Position numbers and translations under genes: made by a program | Notes under the pieces: model-generated | Database searches by the model: none | What the model was told of the DNA's origin: nothing | The model's input: only the letters and a program-made list of their open reading frames with translations | In this document: positions 1 to 6,005 of the stretch, one piece after another | Layout: each line of letters opens with the position of its first letter | Position numbering within the stretch: the first letter of the stretch is position 1 | From: Oscillospiraceae bacterium | GTDB taxonomy: Bacteria > Bacillota > Clostridia > Oscillospirales > Acutalibacteraceae | Assembly: GCA_902795765.1 (NCBI GenBank) | Contig: CADBMQ010000162.1 | Span: forward strand, 1-6,005 | Reading direction: 5' to 3' | Length of the DNA stretch: 6,005 nucleotides

Positions 1-1405
1 AAAATACCTCACCAAATTTAAATTTATACGCTTTTTTAAGCGAAATAATAAACATAAGAAGTGTAATACCAAAGCCGATTATACTTGCGACTGATGCACC
101 AACATAAGGAGCGTATCCGATTGCGTTGAGCAAATAAATCATAGGAATATCAAGAGCGGCATTGATTATAATACCAATTATGTTATAGACGCAAACTACT
201 TTTCCTCTGCCAATGCTTTGCATAGATATGCCTACGATTGTAACCAAACAACTGATAACATTCACGATTGAGTTAAAACTAAGGATGTCTGGTCCAAATG
301 CACTTTCACCATAGAACAAAGCGTAAACAGGTTTTGAAAGAGTGATAAGACCAACAACGAGCGGAACAGAAACTAACAAAAATGAACTGATAGCCTGAAC
401 AAGTGTGTTGTTAACTTCTTTCATTTCACCCATTGTGTTTTTCTTTGCAAGGTGAGGGCAAATGCTGTTAGTAATACCCATCGAAAGAGCCGTAATAATC
501 ATGCAAATTTTAGGAATCCAAGTTGACGCAATACTTGCAATTTCTTGCGTGTCAACATCAGAAAATCCGATATTATGTAATCCAACAAGTATCATTTTCA
601 TATCAATAATATTGTAAACACTATTAGATATGGTAACTATTACAATCGTAAGACAGTAGCCGAAAACCATTTTTGCAATGTTTTTGGAACTTGCAACTTT
701 CTCGTCCTCAATGCCACCGGTTAAAAACACACTTTTGTTTTTTCTTGTCTTATTCCAAACGTAAAAATAAGCCAAAAGTGCACCAACAGTTGCACCGAAA
801 AGAGCAACACAAACACCATAGACTGTGTCCAAGCCTATCAAATTTATAGCGACAAAAGATCCGACTAAAACGACTGCAATACGAACAATTTGTTCGATAA
901 CTTGGCTTGCGGAAGGTTCTGCAAGCATTTCGTGACCTTGCATATAACCTCTTTTAAGACTAAGGAACGGAACGATAAGCAAACAAAATGCAATAGTACG
1001 AACACCGAGAGCGATTTCCTCAACAGTTGCACCGCTTGACATATCATTAAAGAAAAACATACCGATTTGTCTTGCGAAAATCTGCATTATCAAAAAACAT
1101 ATAAACGATAATATCGCCATGAATTTGAGCGTTAGAGAATATGTCTTTTCTTTTGAGCGCACCTTACCCTTTGCATTGTAATTGCTGATAACGATACTAA
1201 CTGCAATCGGTATTCCAGAAACTGAAATATCCAAAAACAGTGAGTATATATTATATGCACAAGAGTATATAACACCACCTCGGCTACCGATAATGCTGTA
1301 AAATGGAATGCTATATACCGCACCAAGAACTTTGGAAATAAGTATTGCGATATAACCGAATAGAGCACCTTCAAGAAAACTGTTTTTTTTCAATTTTCTA
1401 CCCAA
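1..1405 (-). CDS. SpoVB/YtgP-like polysaccharide (lipid-linked oligosaccharide) flippase, C-terminus cut by window edge
   Basis: An uninterrupted minus-strand frame of about 468 codons reaches the left edge, so the C-terminus is missing; the SpoVB/PST family is usually about 500-550 residues. The protein is an integral membrane protein with many hydrophobic segments. It opens with a family-typical N-terminus (FLEGALFGYIAILISKVLG, then YSIPFYSIIGSRG and GIPIAVSIVIS). At residues 152-157 it has RGYMQG, followed by SASQVIEQIVR, a hallmark of SpoVB/YtgP-type members of the MOP exporter superfamily. Such proteins flip lipid-linked sugars or cell-wall precursors across the cytoplasmic membrane; the substrate cannot be read from sequence. 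No ATG fits the start. I chose TTG at 1405 because a GAGGA element lies 9 bases upstream and the family N-terminus follows at once; TTG at 1393 is the alternative. The gene has its own promoter and sits behind a terminator, so it is a separate transcription unit from the dockerin operon. Confidence 0.88.
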   Translation of the reverse strand, partial: MGRKLKKNSFLEGALFGYIAILISKVLGAVYSIPFYSIIGSRGGVIYSCAYNIYSLFLDISVSGIPIAVSIVISNYNAKGKVRSKEKTYSLTLKFMAILSFICFLIMQIFARQIGMFFFNDMSSGATVEEIALGVRTIAFCLLIVPFLSLKRGYMQGHEMLAEPSASQVIEQIVRIAVVLVGSFVAINLIGLDTVYGVCVALFGATVGALLAYFYVWNKTRKNKSVFLTGGIEDEKVASSKNIAKMVFGYCLTIVIVTISNSVYNIIDMKMILVGLHNIGFSDVDTQEIASIASTWIPKICMIITALSMGITNSICPHLAKKNTMGEMKEVNNTLVQAISSFLLVSVPLVVGLITLSKPVYALFYGESAFGPDILSFNSIVNVISCLVTIVGISMQSIGRGKVVCVYNIIGIIINAALDIPMIYLLNAIGYAPYVGASVASIIGFGITLLMFIISLKKAYKFKFGEVF

Positions 1406-1414
1406 TATTTTCAA

Positions 1415-1419
1415 TCCTC
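1415..1419 (-). promoter_or_regulatory. Ribosome binding site of the flippase gene
   Basis: The minus strand reads GAGGA here, 9 bases before the TTG at 1405. It decides the start, because no in-frame ATG or GTG exists nearby. The overlapping ATG codons at 1424 and 1421 are in another frame and reach a stop within nine codons. Confidence 0.6.
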
Positions 1420-1440
1420 ATCATTTAACATTTTATTAAT

Positions 1441-1469
1441 ATTTTACCCTATTATTTAAAAAAAGTCAA
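1441..1469 (-). promoter_or_regulatory. Sigma-A type promoter of the flippase gene
   Basis: On the minus strand, TTGACT (1469-1464) is the -35 box and TAAAAT (1446-1441) is the -10 box, separated by exactly 17 bases that include a T-run and AT-rich sequence. Both boxes are one mismatch from consensus. Transcription would start near 1434, giving a leader of about 30 bases that contains the ribosome binding site. The promoter lies just past the terminator of the upstream operon, as expected for an independent unit. Confidence 0.75.
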
Positions 1470-1507
1470 CAAAATCCGACATAATATTTATTATTTATCA
1501 ACAAAAT

Positions 1508-1545
1508 AAATAACTGCCAATTCAATAAAGAATTGACAGTTATTT
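1508..1545 (-). terminator. Rho-independent terminator of the amidase/cohesin-dockerin operon
   Basis: An inverted repeat pairs 1508-1523 with 1530-1545 around a 6-base loop (1524-1529). On the minus strand all 16 positions pair, counting one U-G wobble. On the plus strand the same position is a C-A mismatch, which favours minus-strand use. The stem is followed on the minus strand by a T-rich stretch (TTATTTATTTTGTT, partly in the stem). It lies 29 bases beyond the stop of the cohesin-dockerin gene, so it ends that operon. The stem is AT-rich, so efficiency may be moderate. Confidence 0.75.
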
Positions 1546-1573
1546 TGTTAAATATTAACTTGATAATGTGATA

Positions 1574-2266
1574 CTAAAAATGGCTAATCAATCCAGCCGA
1601 GTATCTTGATATAAGAGCAGAATCAAGCTCGTCAACTTCGCTATCGTTGTTAACATCGGCAACTGCTTGTTGTTTAGATGTTAAGTCAGCCAAACCTGCT
1701 GAATATCTTGCAACAATCGCAGAATCAAGTTCGTCAACTTCACCGTCATCGTTTACATCACCGAGAAGAGCAGTGTTTTCTTTAACAATGATCGCACCAT
1801 TAACCAAAGTATACTCAACTTCCTGCTCGTCAATGTTGTATGCTCCGCCTAAAATATACTCGGATAATTCGATATCATATTTTCCTATAGGGCAATTAGG
1901 CTTCAATTCGAATGTCAATGTAACATATTCACCGTTTGCCGTTTTGTTAGCGCTTCCTGTGTAGGAACTCAACAAAAACGGATTTTTTGCCGTATTAGTA
2001 TCTGTTTCGGAAGCGGAAAATATTTTTCCGCTTGTTGTCCACTCTTTAAAAGTAAGATACTGTGAGTCATAGGCCACTTGAAAACCGATTGTTGCAATTC
2101 CAGGATTGTTAGCTATCGAAATAGCAACTGAAACTTCGTTTGTTCCAACAGGAACTTCAACAGTATCTGCCTTGATTTCCATAGTCTTGTCTGCGCTAAC
2201 CGCAAAAGGCAAACATGAAATTATCATTGCGACCATAAGAAATATTGAAATAAGCTTTTTGTTCAT
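1574..2266 (-). CDS. Small secreted cohesin-dockerin adaptor-like protein
   Basis: This is a 230-residue secreted protein. Residues 1-25 form a signal peptide (MNKK, a hydrophobic core, then AVSA before the likely cut). Residues about 29-162 resemble a cohesin: VEVPVG near the start, NNPGIATIGFQVAYD, then ANGEYVTLTFELK and GKYDIELSE. Residues about 169-230 are a type I dockerin with two calcium loops, DVNDDGEVDELD and DVNNDSEVDELD, each followed by a helix ending RYSAGL. Nothing else is present: no enzyme, membrane anchor or sortase signal. This architecture resembles the scaffoldin adaptor ScaC of Ruminococcus flavefaciens (known family context), so bridging a dockerin partner to a scaffold is a reasonable inference, not shown here. 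ATG at 2266 is preferred over TTG at 2278 because GGTGG lies 5 bases upstream and the signal peptide starts properly there. The gene begins 12 bases after the amidase stop, so the two are co-transcribed. The cohesin-like domain is clearly paralogous to that of the amidase. Confidence 0.85.
   Translation of the reverse strand: MNKKLISIFLMVAMIISCLPFAVSADKTMEIKADTVEVPVGTNEVSVAISIANNPGIATIGFQVAYDSQYLTFKEWTTSGKIFSASETDTNTAKNPFLLSSYTGSANKTANGEYVTLTFELKPNCPIGKYDIELSEYILGGAYNIDEQEVEYTLVNGAIIVKENTALLGDVNDDGEVDELDSAIVARYSAGLADLTSKQQAVADVNNDSEVDELDSALISRYSAGLISHF
1589..1762 (-). repeat. Dockerin duplicated calcium-loop/helix segments in the small cohesin-dockerin gene
   Basis: Two 72-base segments, 1691-1762 and 1589-1660, are offset by 102 bases and encode the two dockerin halves. 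Both share VDELDSA and RYSAGL. The first loop keeps Gly at position 6; the second has Ser there. Positions 10-11 of each loop, the usual recognition residues, are Glu-Leu in both copies. Confidence 0.8.
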
Positions 2267-2271
2267 ATTAT

Positions 2272-2276
2272 CCACC
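2272..2276 (-). promoter_or_regulatory. Ribosome binding site of the cohesin-dockerin gene
   Basis: The minus strand reads GGTGG, 5 bases before ATG at 2266. It begins 2 bases after the TAA of the upstream gene (2281-2279). It argues for the ATG at 2266 and against the TTG at 2278, whose own codon overlaps this element. Confidence 0.5.
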
Positions 2277-2278
2277 AA

Positions 2279-4006
2279 TTATTCGCCTAATATAACATCG
2301 TGACCTGAGAAGTACTTAGCCAATCTCAAAAGGTCGCTTCTATCAACTTTATCATCGCCGTTTACATCAGCAGCAATCATATTGATTTCAACATCGTGTC
2401 CCGAGAAGTATTTAGCCAATCTCAAAAGGTCACTTCTATCAACTTTACCATCACTGTTCACATCACCATAAGCGATTGATATAACATTGATTGAGCCGTT
2501 GACAGCCTTAACAGAAACTTCTTTTTCATCGATATTGTATGCTTCGCACTCGCTGACTTTGATGTCATAATTGCCGTCTACTGCATCTGCTTTAATTTCG
2601 AATACCAATGTTACTAACTTGCCGTTATTGGTTGCGTTTTCTTTTCCTGTGTATGCGTTGAATACGAACGGAGTCGCATTAACATTGCCATCACATTCGG
2701 TGAACATATCTCCATTTTTGATTGATTTCAATGTCATTACGCTTGTGTTGTATTCAACCCTAAATCCGATTATCGCAATACCGGGGTTGTCAGAAACAGT
2801 TACCGGTACTTCTATTGTTTTGCCAACGTGAGCGGTCATTTGTGGAACGGAGAGAGTCATAGTACTGCTACTTGGAATTTCTGTCCATTTAGCATAGAAT
2901 GCGCCGCCTGATGTTCTTTCTACAACTGTTTCAGCTGTAACGGAAACACCCGATTTTGAGAACCAACCGTCAAATGTGTAACCTTCTCTTGTTGGAACAG
3001 GGAGCTCACCGTATTTTGTACCTCTTGTATATGTCTTTGAGGTAACTGAACATTCGCCACCTTGTGCATCAAATGTTATTGTAATATCATAAGCATCGAT
3101 AGTCCAATGAGCATAGAATGTACCATCAGTTTTTCTTTCGATAACTCTGTCTGCTGTGATTTTGTTTGTGCCTGTCTTGGTTGTGTACCAACCATCAAAT
3201 GTATATCCTGCTTTTGTCGGAACAGGAAGTTCGCCATACAACTTGCCTGTTGTATATTGCTTTGTAGTTGTCGAGCAAGTACCTCCATTAGGATCAAATG
3301 TGATTGTAAATGTTGTCGGAGTTGTTTCGCCCTTCTTTTCAGCCCATTTTTCTTTGAGTTTGGCAAGAGTTGCGGAATCTACTATACCATTAGCAGTAAG
3401 TCCGTTTGCACTCTGGAATTCTTTAACTTTGGCTGCCGATCCAGGACCGAAAACACCGTCGATATCACAAGTGTAACCGAGTTTATTGAGAACGCATTGA
3501 ACCCAAACAACACCGTCACCTGTCGGCATAGTTGTGCCGTCATACTGAATAGTTGTTGTTGGCGGTGTGTGGTCGTCAGGGTTGCTGCCACTACCTTCTG
3601 GAGCGGTCGGAACATTTGAATTATATCTATAAATACTGTAACTGCCTGAATACTTAGCAGCAAGAGTTGCAGGAGTATAATATGATCTTTTAATTTGAGG
3701 CGGTGTTTGTTCTGTAATCTCAATTTGAGTTGCAACACCACTGGCATTACGAGTGATTGCTGTTACCAAAACAATGTGAGAGTTTGAATTTAAGCAGTCA
3801 CCAACTTGAAGCACATTAGCACAGTTGCTTTCGTTAGGTGATCCCTTATATGTAGCAATTTCGGGTATTCCATAGGTTGTGTGTCTTGTAGCACCCCAAC
3901 ACCATGATACGAAAGCCGAGCAGTCAGTTGCGTAATAGGTTGATTCCTTTTCGCAAACTGATCGTGAGTTATAGAATACACTGTTTGGATCTTTTGTAGC
4001 AGCCAA
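2279..4006 (-). CDS. Multidomain cell-wall amidase with peptidoglycan-binding, InlB-B repeats, cohesin-like domain and dockerin; 5' end missing
   Basis: The visible protein is 575 residues counted from TTG at 4006; the frame stays open to 4057. Domains in order: residues 1-130, an NlpC/P60- or CHAP-like hydrolase with candidate catalytic Cys29 in DCSAFVSW and His77 in NSHIVLV; a Pro/Thr-rich linker (131-152); residues about 158-220, a PG_binding_1 domain (VQCVLNKLGY, DGVFGPGSAAKVKEFQ); two InlB-B/Listeria-Bacteroides repeats (about 233-302 and 307-375, each with GYTFDGW and FYA-W); a cohesin-like domain (about 384-508); and a type I dockerin (513-575). It is likely an extracellular peptidoglycan hydrolase that can dock to, and possibly carry, partners in a cellulosome-like complex. 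There is no signal peptide. Conserved-looking sequence (KYVGFGVSVDDF) continues upstream of 4006 with no ATG or GTG, then meets a stop at 4060-4058. The true N-terminus is therefore lost at the breakpoint, and TTG at 4006 is only the first possible start codon. The cohesin-dockerin gene follows 12 bases downstream. NlpC/P60 versus CHAP cannot be settled by eye. Confidence 0.85.
   Translation of the reverse strand: MAATKDPNSVFYNSRSVCEKESTYYATDCSAFVSWCWGATRHTTYGIPEIATYKGSPNESNCANVLQVGDCLNSNSHIVLVTAITRNASGVATQIEITEQTPPQIKRSYYTPATLAAKYSGSYSIYRYNSNVPTAPEGSGSNPDDHTPPTTTIQYDGTTMPTGDGVVWVQCVLNKLGYTCDIDGVFGPGSAAKVKEFQSANGLTANGIVDSATLAKLKEKWAEKKGETTPTTFTITFDPNGGTCSTTTKQYTTGKLYGELPVPTKAGYTFDGWYTTKTGTNKITADRVIERKTDGTFYAHWTIDAYDITITFDAQGGECSVTSKTYTRGTKYGELPVPTREGYTFDGWFSKSGVSVTAETVVERTSGGAFYAKWTEIPSSSTMTLSVPQMTAHVGKTIEVPVTVSDNPGIAIIGFRVEYNTSVMTLKSIKNGDMFTECDGNVNATPFVFNAYTGKENATNNGKLVTLVFEIKADAVDGNYDIKVSECEAYNIDEKEVSVKAVNGSINVISIAYGDVNSDGKVDRSDLLRLAKYFSGHDVEINMIAADVNGDDKVDRSDLLRLAKYFSGHDVILGE
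2294..2467 (-). repeat. Nearly identical dockerin duplication in the amidase gene
   Basis: Segments 2390-2467 and 2294-2371 are offset by 96 bases and encode the two dockerin halves. The proteins match exactly over VDRSDLLRLAKYFSGHDV, and the DNA differs at only a few positions, which suggests recent duplication or gene conversion. The first loop is DVNSDGKVDRSD and the second DVNGDDKVDRSD, where Gly at position 6 is replaced by Asp. Recognition positions 10-11 are Arg-Ser in both. Confidence 0.85.
2882..3310 (-). repeat. Tandem InlB-B (Listeria-Bacteroides, Flg_new) repeats in the amidase gene
   Basis: Two units of about 70 residues lie at 3101-3310 and 2882-3088. Each has TITFD-x-x-GG near the start, then YGELPVPT, GYTFDGW and a closing FYA-W. 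Such beta-grasp-like repeats are common spacer or stalk modules in secreted surface proteins of Firmicutes. Here they separate the peptidoglycan-targeting half from the cohesin-dockerin half. Confidence 0.8.
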
Positions 4007-4035
4007 GAAGTCATCAACTGAAACACCAAATCCAA

Positions 4036-4060
4036 CATACTTTGAAAATGGATGATGTCA
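4036..4060. other. Head-to-head breakpoint between two 5'-truncated genes
   Basis: Recognisable amidase sequence on the minus strand (SKYVGFG) ends at about 4045. GLUG-protein sequence on the plus strand (LKMDDVSENYAGLFG) begins at about 4042. The minus frame hits TGA at 4060-4058 and the plus frame has TAG at 3997-3999. No room exists for promoters, ribosome binding sites or signal peptides for either gene. I see no inverted repeat or recombination site at the junction. Confidence 0.65.
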
Positions 4061-6005
4061 GCGAGAATTATGCTGGTTTGTTTGGCAGCATAGACAGCAA
4101 GGGTTATATTAAAAATGTAGTTGTCAGCGGAGTTGTAAAGGGAAATGACTTTGCAGGTGGAATTGTAGGCTATGCTGATAATGGTGGAAAAATCGAAAAC
4201 AGCTACAACTTGGCTGATATTAAAGGCGAACTTCACATTGGTGGTATAGTAGGTCATAATACAAGAGGCTGCGTTGTTGTTAATTGTGGCAATGCAGGCA
4301 AAGTGGAAAGTGCTGTGTACGCAGGTGGCATTTGTGGATATAATACACGCAGTTCATCAATACTCAACTGCTATAACTTCGGCTCTGTAACAGGCAATCT
4401 TGACGGTGGCGGAATTTGCGGACGCAATACACATAATGCCGTAATCAAAAACTGTGCAAGCTACGGCAAAGTTAAATACTCACTTTATGGTGGCGGAGTT
4501 TGCGGTATAAGCAATCTTGATGCAGTTGTTGAAAATTCGTACTTCAATAAAAATAACGCAGGAGTAAAACGAGCAGTTGGCGATGAAAGTGATAAACCAA
4601 CCGTTAAAGGACTTAGCGAAGAGGAGGGCAAATCTAAAAACGGCTTGGCTAAATTGTTGAACGATTATATTGTCGCACAAAAACAGGAAGAATCTTGGAA
4701 ACGCTGGAATTCTGTCGAAGGCAATTACCCGTCATTTTCGTTAGATAATAAAATTATTGTTGAAGATATTTGGAAATACATAAAAGGTATGTATGTAAAT
4801 GAAGAAGACTCTTCAAAAATTGTAAAATTCGATAAATATTACGATAATGATTATGCCGTAGGAGAGTATGTCGATTACAATCTTTCAAGATGCTACGATA
4901 TAAGCGATTTTGAAGTTGAGCAAGATATAAATCATTATGTAATTAGTGGTAAAAACGATCTTGGTGAAAATGTAACATACGTTTTTGATATAACAGACGG
5001 AGAAGTTACATCTGTAACATATCACGACGATAAAGTTGGCGAGATAAAGTATAATAAGAAATCCGAGCCGAAGGGCGAACAAATTAAAGATAGCAACACC
5101 TATTGGTATGTTGAAGACGGAATTCTTCATATAAACGGATTTGGCCCTATGCCCGATTTCGAAAGCAGTAAAGATACCGCATGGGCGAGTGTCAAAGACT
5201 CTATAAAAGGTGTAGTAGTTGAAGAGTGGGTAACAAAAATCGGAAAGAACGCATTTGGCGATCTTGATAATGTAGAAAGCGTTGTAATTGCACCGAGTGT
5301 TAAATCAATAGAAATGTACGCTTTTAATTGGTGTTCCATTTTAAAAGAAGTAACGTTTATCGGCAAACCCGATAATATAAATTCAACTGCATTCACAGGT
5401 GTTCACGCTACTGTAAATGTTCCGAAAACTTGGCTTGACGGTGGTGTAACACTGGAAGATCTCAATAGACCAACCTCACAAAGAGGCGAGTATCAGTACG
5501 GTGGACAGTTAAAATATGTTATCAGCGATGTTATGACATATACAGTAACATTTGATGTTAACGGTCATGGAACAGCGCCCGAGTCAGTTGAAGTTGTAGA
5601 GGGAAGTTTGGTTCAAGAGCCACAAGCCCCGACAGATGAAAATTACACTTTCAAGGGTTGGTTCAAAGAACAGACTTGTGAGAATGAGTGGAACTTTGAT
5701 ATTGACGTTGTAAATGAAAATACAACGATTTACGCAATGTGGATTTCCAATCTTGATATTGCTAAGGCATATTCAATCAATGAAATCGACGAGTATATCG
5801 AAGGCGAAACATCAGAAAAAGTAATTGCAGTTGCCGATGAATATAAAAAGAAAATCGAAGACGCAACGACGATAGAAGAAGTAAATAAGGCAAGAGAAGA
5901 AGCTATCGAGGCTATTGATTGGCAGAGAGAAATCGATAAAAACGGTATGCCTGGTGATGTAAATCTTGATAAAAAAGTAAATCTTCTTGACGTTCGTACA
6001 TTGAT
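4048..6005 (+). CDS. Surface protein with GLUG repeats, BspA-type LRR, InlB-B repeat and dockerin; both ends missing
   Basis: The frame is open from after a stop at 3997-3999 to the right edge, giving 652 residues from ATG 4048. Residues 1-170 hold about six GLUG-type units. Residues 351-460 resemble a BspA-like LRR_5 region (VEDGILHINGFGPMPDF, KIGKNAFGDLDNVESVVIAPSVKSI, AFNWCS). Residues about 498-566 form one InlB-B repeat (TVTFDVNGHGTAPESV, YTFKGWF, IYAMW). Residues 567-630 are a charged, probably helical linker. From 635 a dockerin begins (GDVNLDKKVNLLDVRTL) and is cut by the window edge. The function is unknown; the domains suggest a secreted adhesin-like or substrate-binding protein that docks to a cohesin. 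ATG 4048 is not a credible true start: it has no ribosome binding site and no signal peptide, and it lies just before the first GLUG unit, where these proteins normally have several hundred residues more. Composition and codon style match the minus-strand genes, so the same genome is likely. Residues 171-350 match nothing I recognise. Confidence 0.8.
   Translation, partial: MDDVSENYAGLFGSIDSKGYIKNVVVSGVVKGNDFAGGIVGYADNGGKIENSYNLADIKGELHIGGIVGHNTRGCVVVNCGNAGKVESAVYAGGICGYNTRSSSILNCYNFGSVTGNLDGGGICGRNTHNAVIKNCASYGKVKYSLYGGGVCGISNLDAVVENSYFNKNNAGVKRAVGDESDKPTVKGLSEEEGKSKNGLAKLLNDYIVAQKQEESWKRWNSVEGNYPSFSLDNKIIVEDIWKYIKGMYVNEEDSSKIVKFDKYYDNDYAVGEYVDYNLSRCYDISDFEVEQDINHYVISGKNDLGENVTYVFDITDGEVTSVTYHDDKVGEIKYNKKSEPKGEQIKDSNTYWYVEDGILHINGFGPMPDFESSKDTAWASVKDSIKGVVVEEWVTKIGKNAFGDLDNVESVVIAPSVKSIEMYAFNWCSILKEVTFIGKPDNINSTAFTGVHATVNVPKTWLDGGVTLEDLNRPTSQRGEYQYGGQLKYVISDVMTYTVTFDVNGHGTAPESVEVVEGSLVQEPQAPTDENYTFKGWFKEQTCENEWNFDIDVVNENTTIYAMWISNLDIAKAYSINEIDEYIEGETSEKVIAVADEYKKKIEDATTIEEVNKAREEAIEAIDWQREIDKNGMPGDVNLDKKVNLLDVRTL
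4072..4557 (+). repeat. Array of GLUG repeats (about six units)
   Basis: Gly-Gly codon pairs recur at 4156, 4240, 4324, 4405 and 4489, that is every 84, 84, 81 and 84 bases. Each heads a unit of the form GG-I/V-x-G followed by N-x-x-N/S. A first, diverged unit (YAGLFGSIDSKGYIKNV) precedes them from 4072. Units 3 to 5 carry paired cysteines (residues 75/80, 96/108 and 124/136). GLUG units stack as a beta-helix in secreted adhesin- and protease-type proteins. Confidence 0.75.

Noticed and set aside
1401..1424. Short minus-strand ORF ATG-ATG-AGG... ending TAG in the flippase leader
   Set aside because: It is only 8 sense codons long, with no ribosome binding site of its own. It is mentioned as a possible leader effect but not called a gene.
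2205..2230. Lipoprotein signal (IISC) in the small cohesin-dockerin protein
   Set aside because: The hydrophobic segment continues past the Cys to AVSA, a good ordinary signal peptidase site, so type I secretion is preferred.
3062..3619. Long antisense open frames across the amidase gene (e.g. Cys/Ser-rich on the plus strand)
   Set aside because: They are opposite strongly supported domain-coding sequence, have low-complexity composition and have no ribosome binding site. They are shadows of the real gene.
4048..4050. ATG 4048 as the genuine start of the GLUG protein
   Set aside because: There is no ribosome binding site upstream (the preceding bases are ACTTTGAAA), no signal peptide follows, and the next residues are already GLUG-type sequence. 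It is kept only as the first ATG of a 5'-truncated frame.
4030..4070. Invertase or transposon end at the junction
   Set aside because: I found no inverted repeat, target-site duplication or recombinase gene in the window, so no mobile-element call is made.
4042..4071. Possible promoter TTGAAA, 18 bases, AATTAT on the plus strand
   Set aside because: It lies inside GLUG-coding sequence, has no matching start codon downstream, and both boxes are weak. Chance in AT-rich DNA is more likely.
4072..4557. CRISPR-like regular repeats
   Set aside because: The 81-84 base period is in frame and degenerate, with conserved Gly-Gly codons. It is a protein repeat (GLUG), not direct repeats with spacers.

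Overview
The window reads as AT-rich DNA from an anaerobic Firmicute of the Clostridia, most likely a gut or rumen Ruminococcus-like (Oscillospiraceae) bacterium. The basis is the family content and the low-GC codon choice: type I dockerins, cohesin-like domains, InlB/Listeria-Bacteroides repeats, GLUG repeats and a SpoVB-type flippase. No rRNA or other taxonomic marker is present, so this placement is an inference.

Layout, left to right. (1) Positions 1-1405, minus strand: a SpoVB/YtgP-type polysaccharide or lipid-linked oligosaccharide flippase. It starts at a TTG codon, and its C-terminus runs off the left edge. (2) Positions 1406-1573: a compact control region. It holds a Rho-independent terminator that ends the operon to the right, followed by a near-consensus sigma-A promoter and a ribosome binding site that drive the flippase. 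(3) Positions 1574-4006, minus strand: a two-gene operon. The upstream gene encodes a cell-wall hydrolase: NlpC/P60- or CHAP-like amidase, peptidoglycan-binding domain, two InlB-B repeats, cohesin-like domain, dockerin. Twelve bases after its stop, the second gene encodes a small secreted protein that is only signal peptide, cohesin-like domain and dockerin. (4) Positions 4048-6005, plus strand: a large surface or secreted protein with GLUG repeats, a BspA-type leucine-rich repeat, an InlB-B repeat and the start of a dockerin. It runs off the right edge.

The three right-hand proteins look like parts of one cohesin-dockerin (cellulosome-like) extracellular assembly. Two of them carry both a cohesin-like module and a dockerin, so they could act as adaptors or chain extenders. 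The three dockerins have different residues at the positions that usually set partner choice.

The oddest spot is about 4036-4060. The amidase gene (minus) and the GLUG gene (plus) meet head to head there. Both lack their N-termini and signal peptides, and there is no intergenic DNA, promoter or ribosome binding site. This is best read as a breakpoint: an assembly or amplification chimera, or a genuine inversion endpoint. It is not a normal divergent gene pair.
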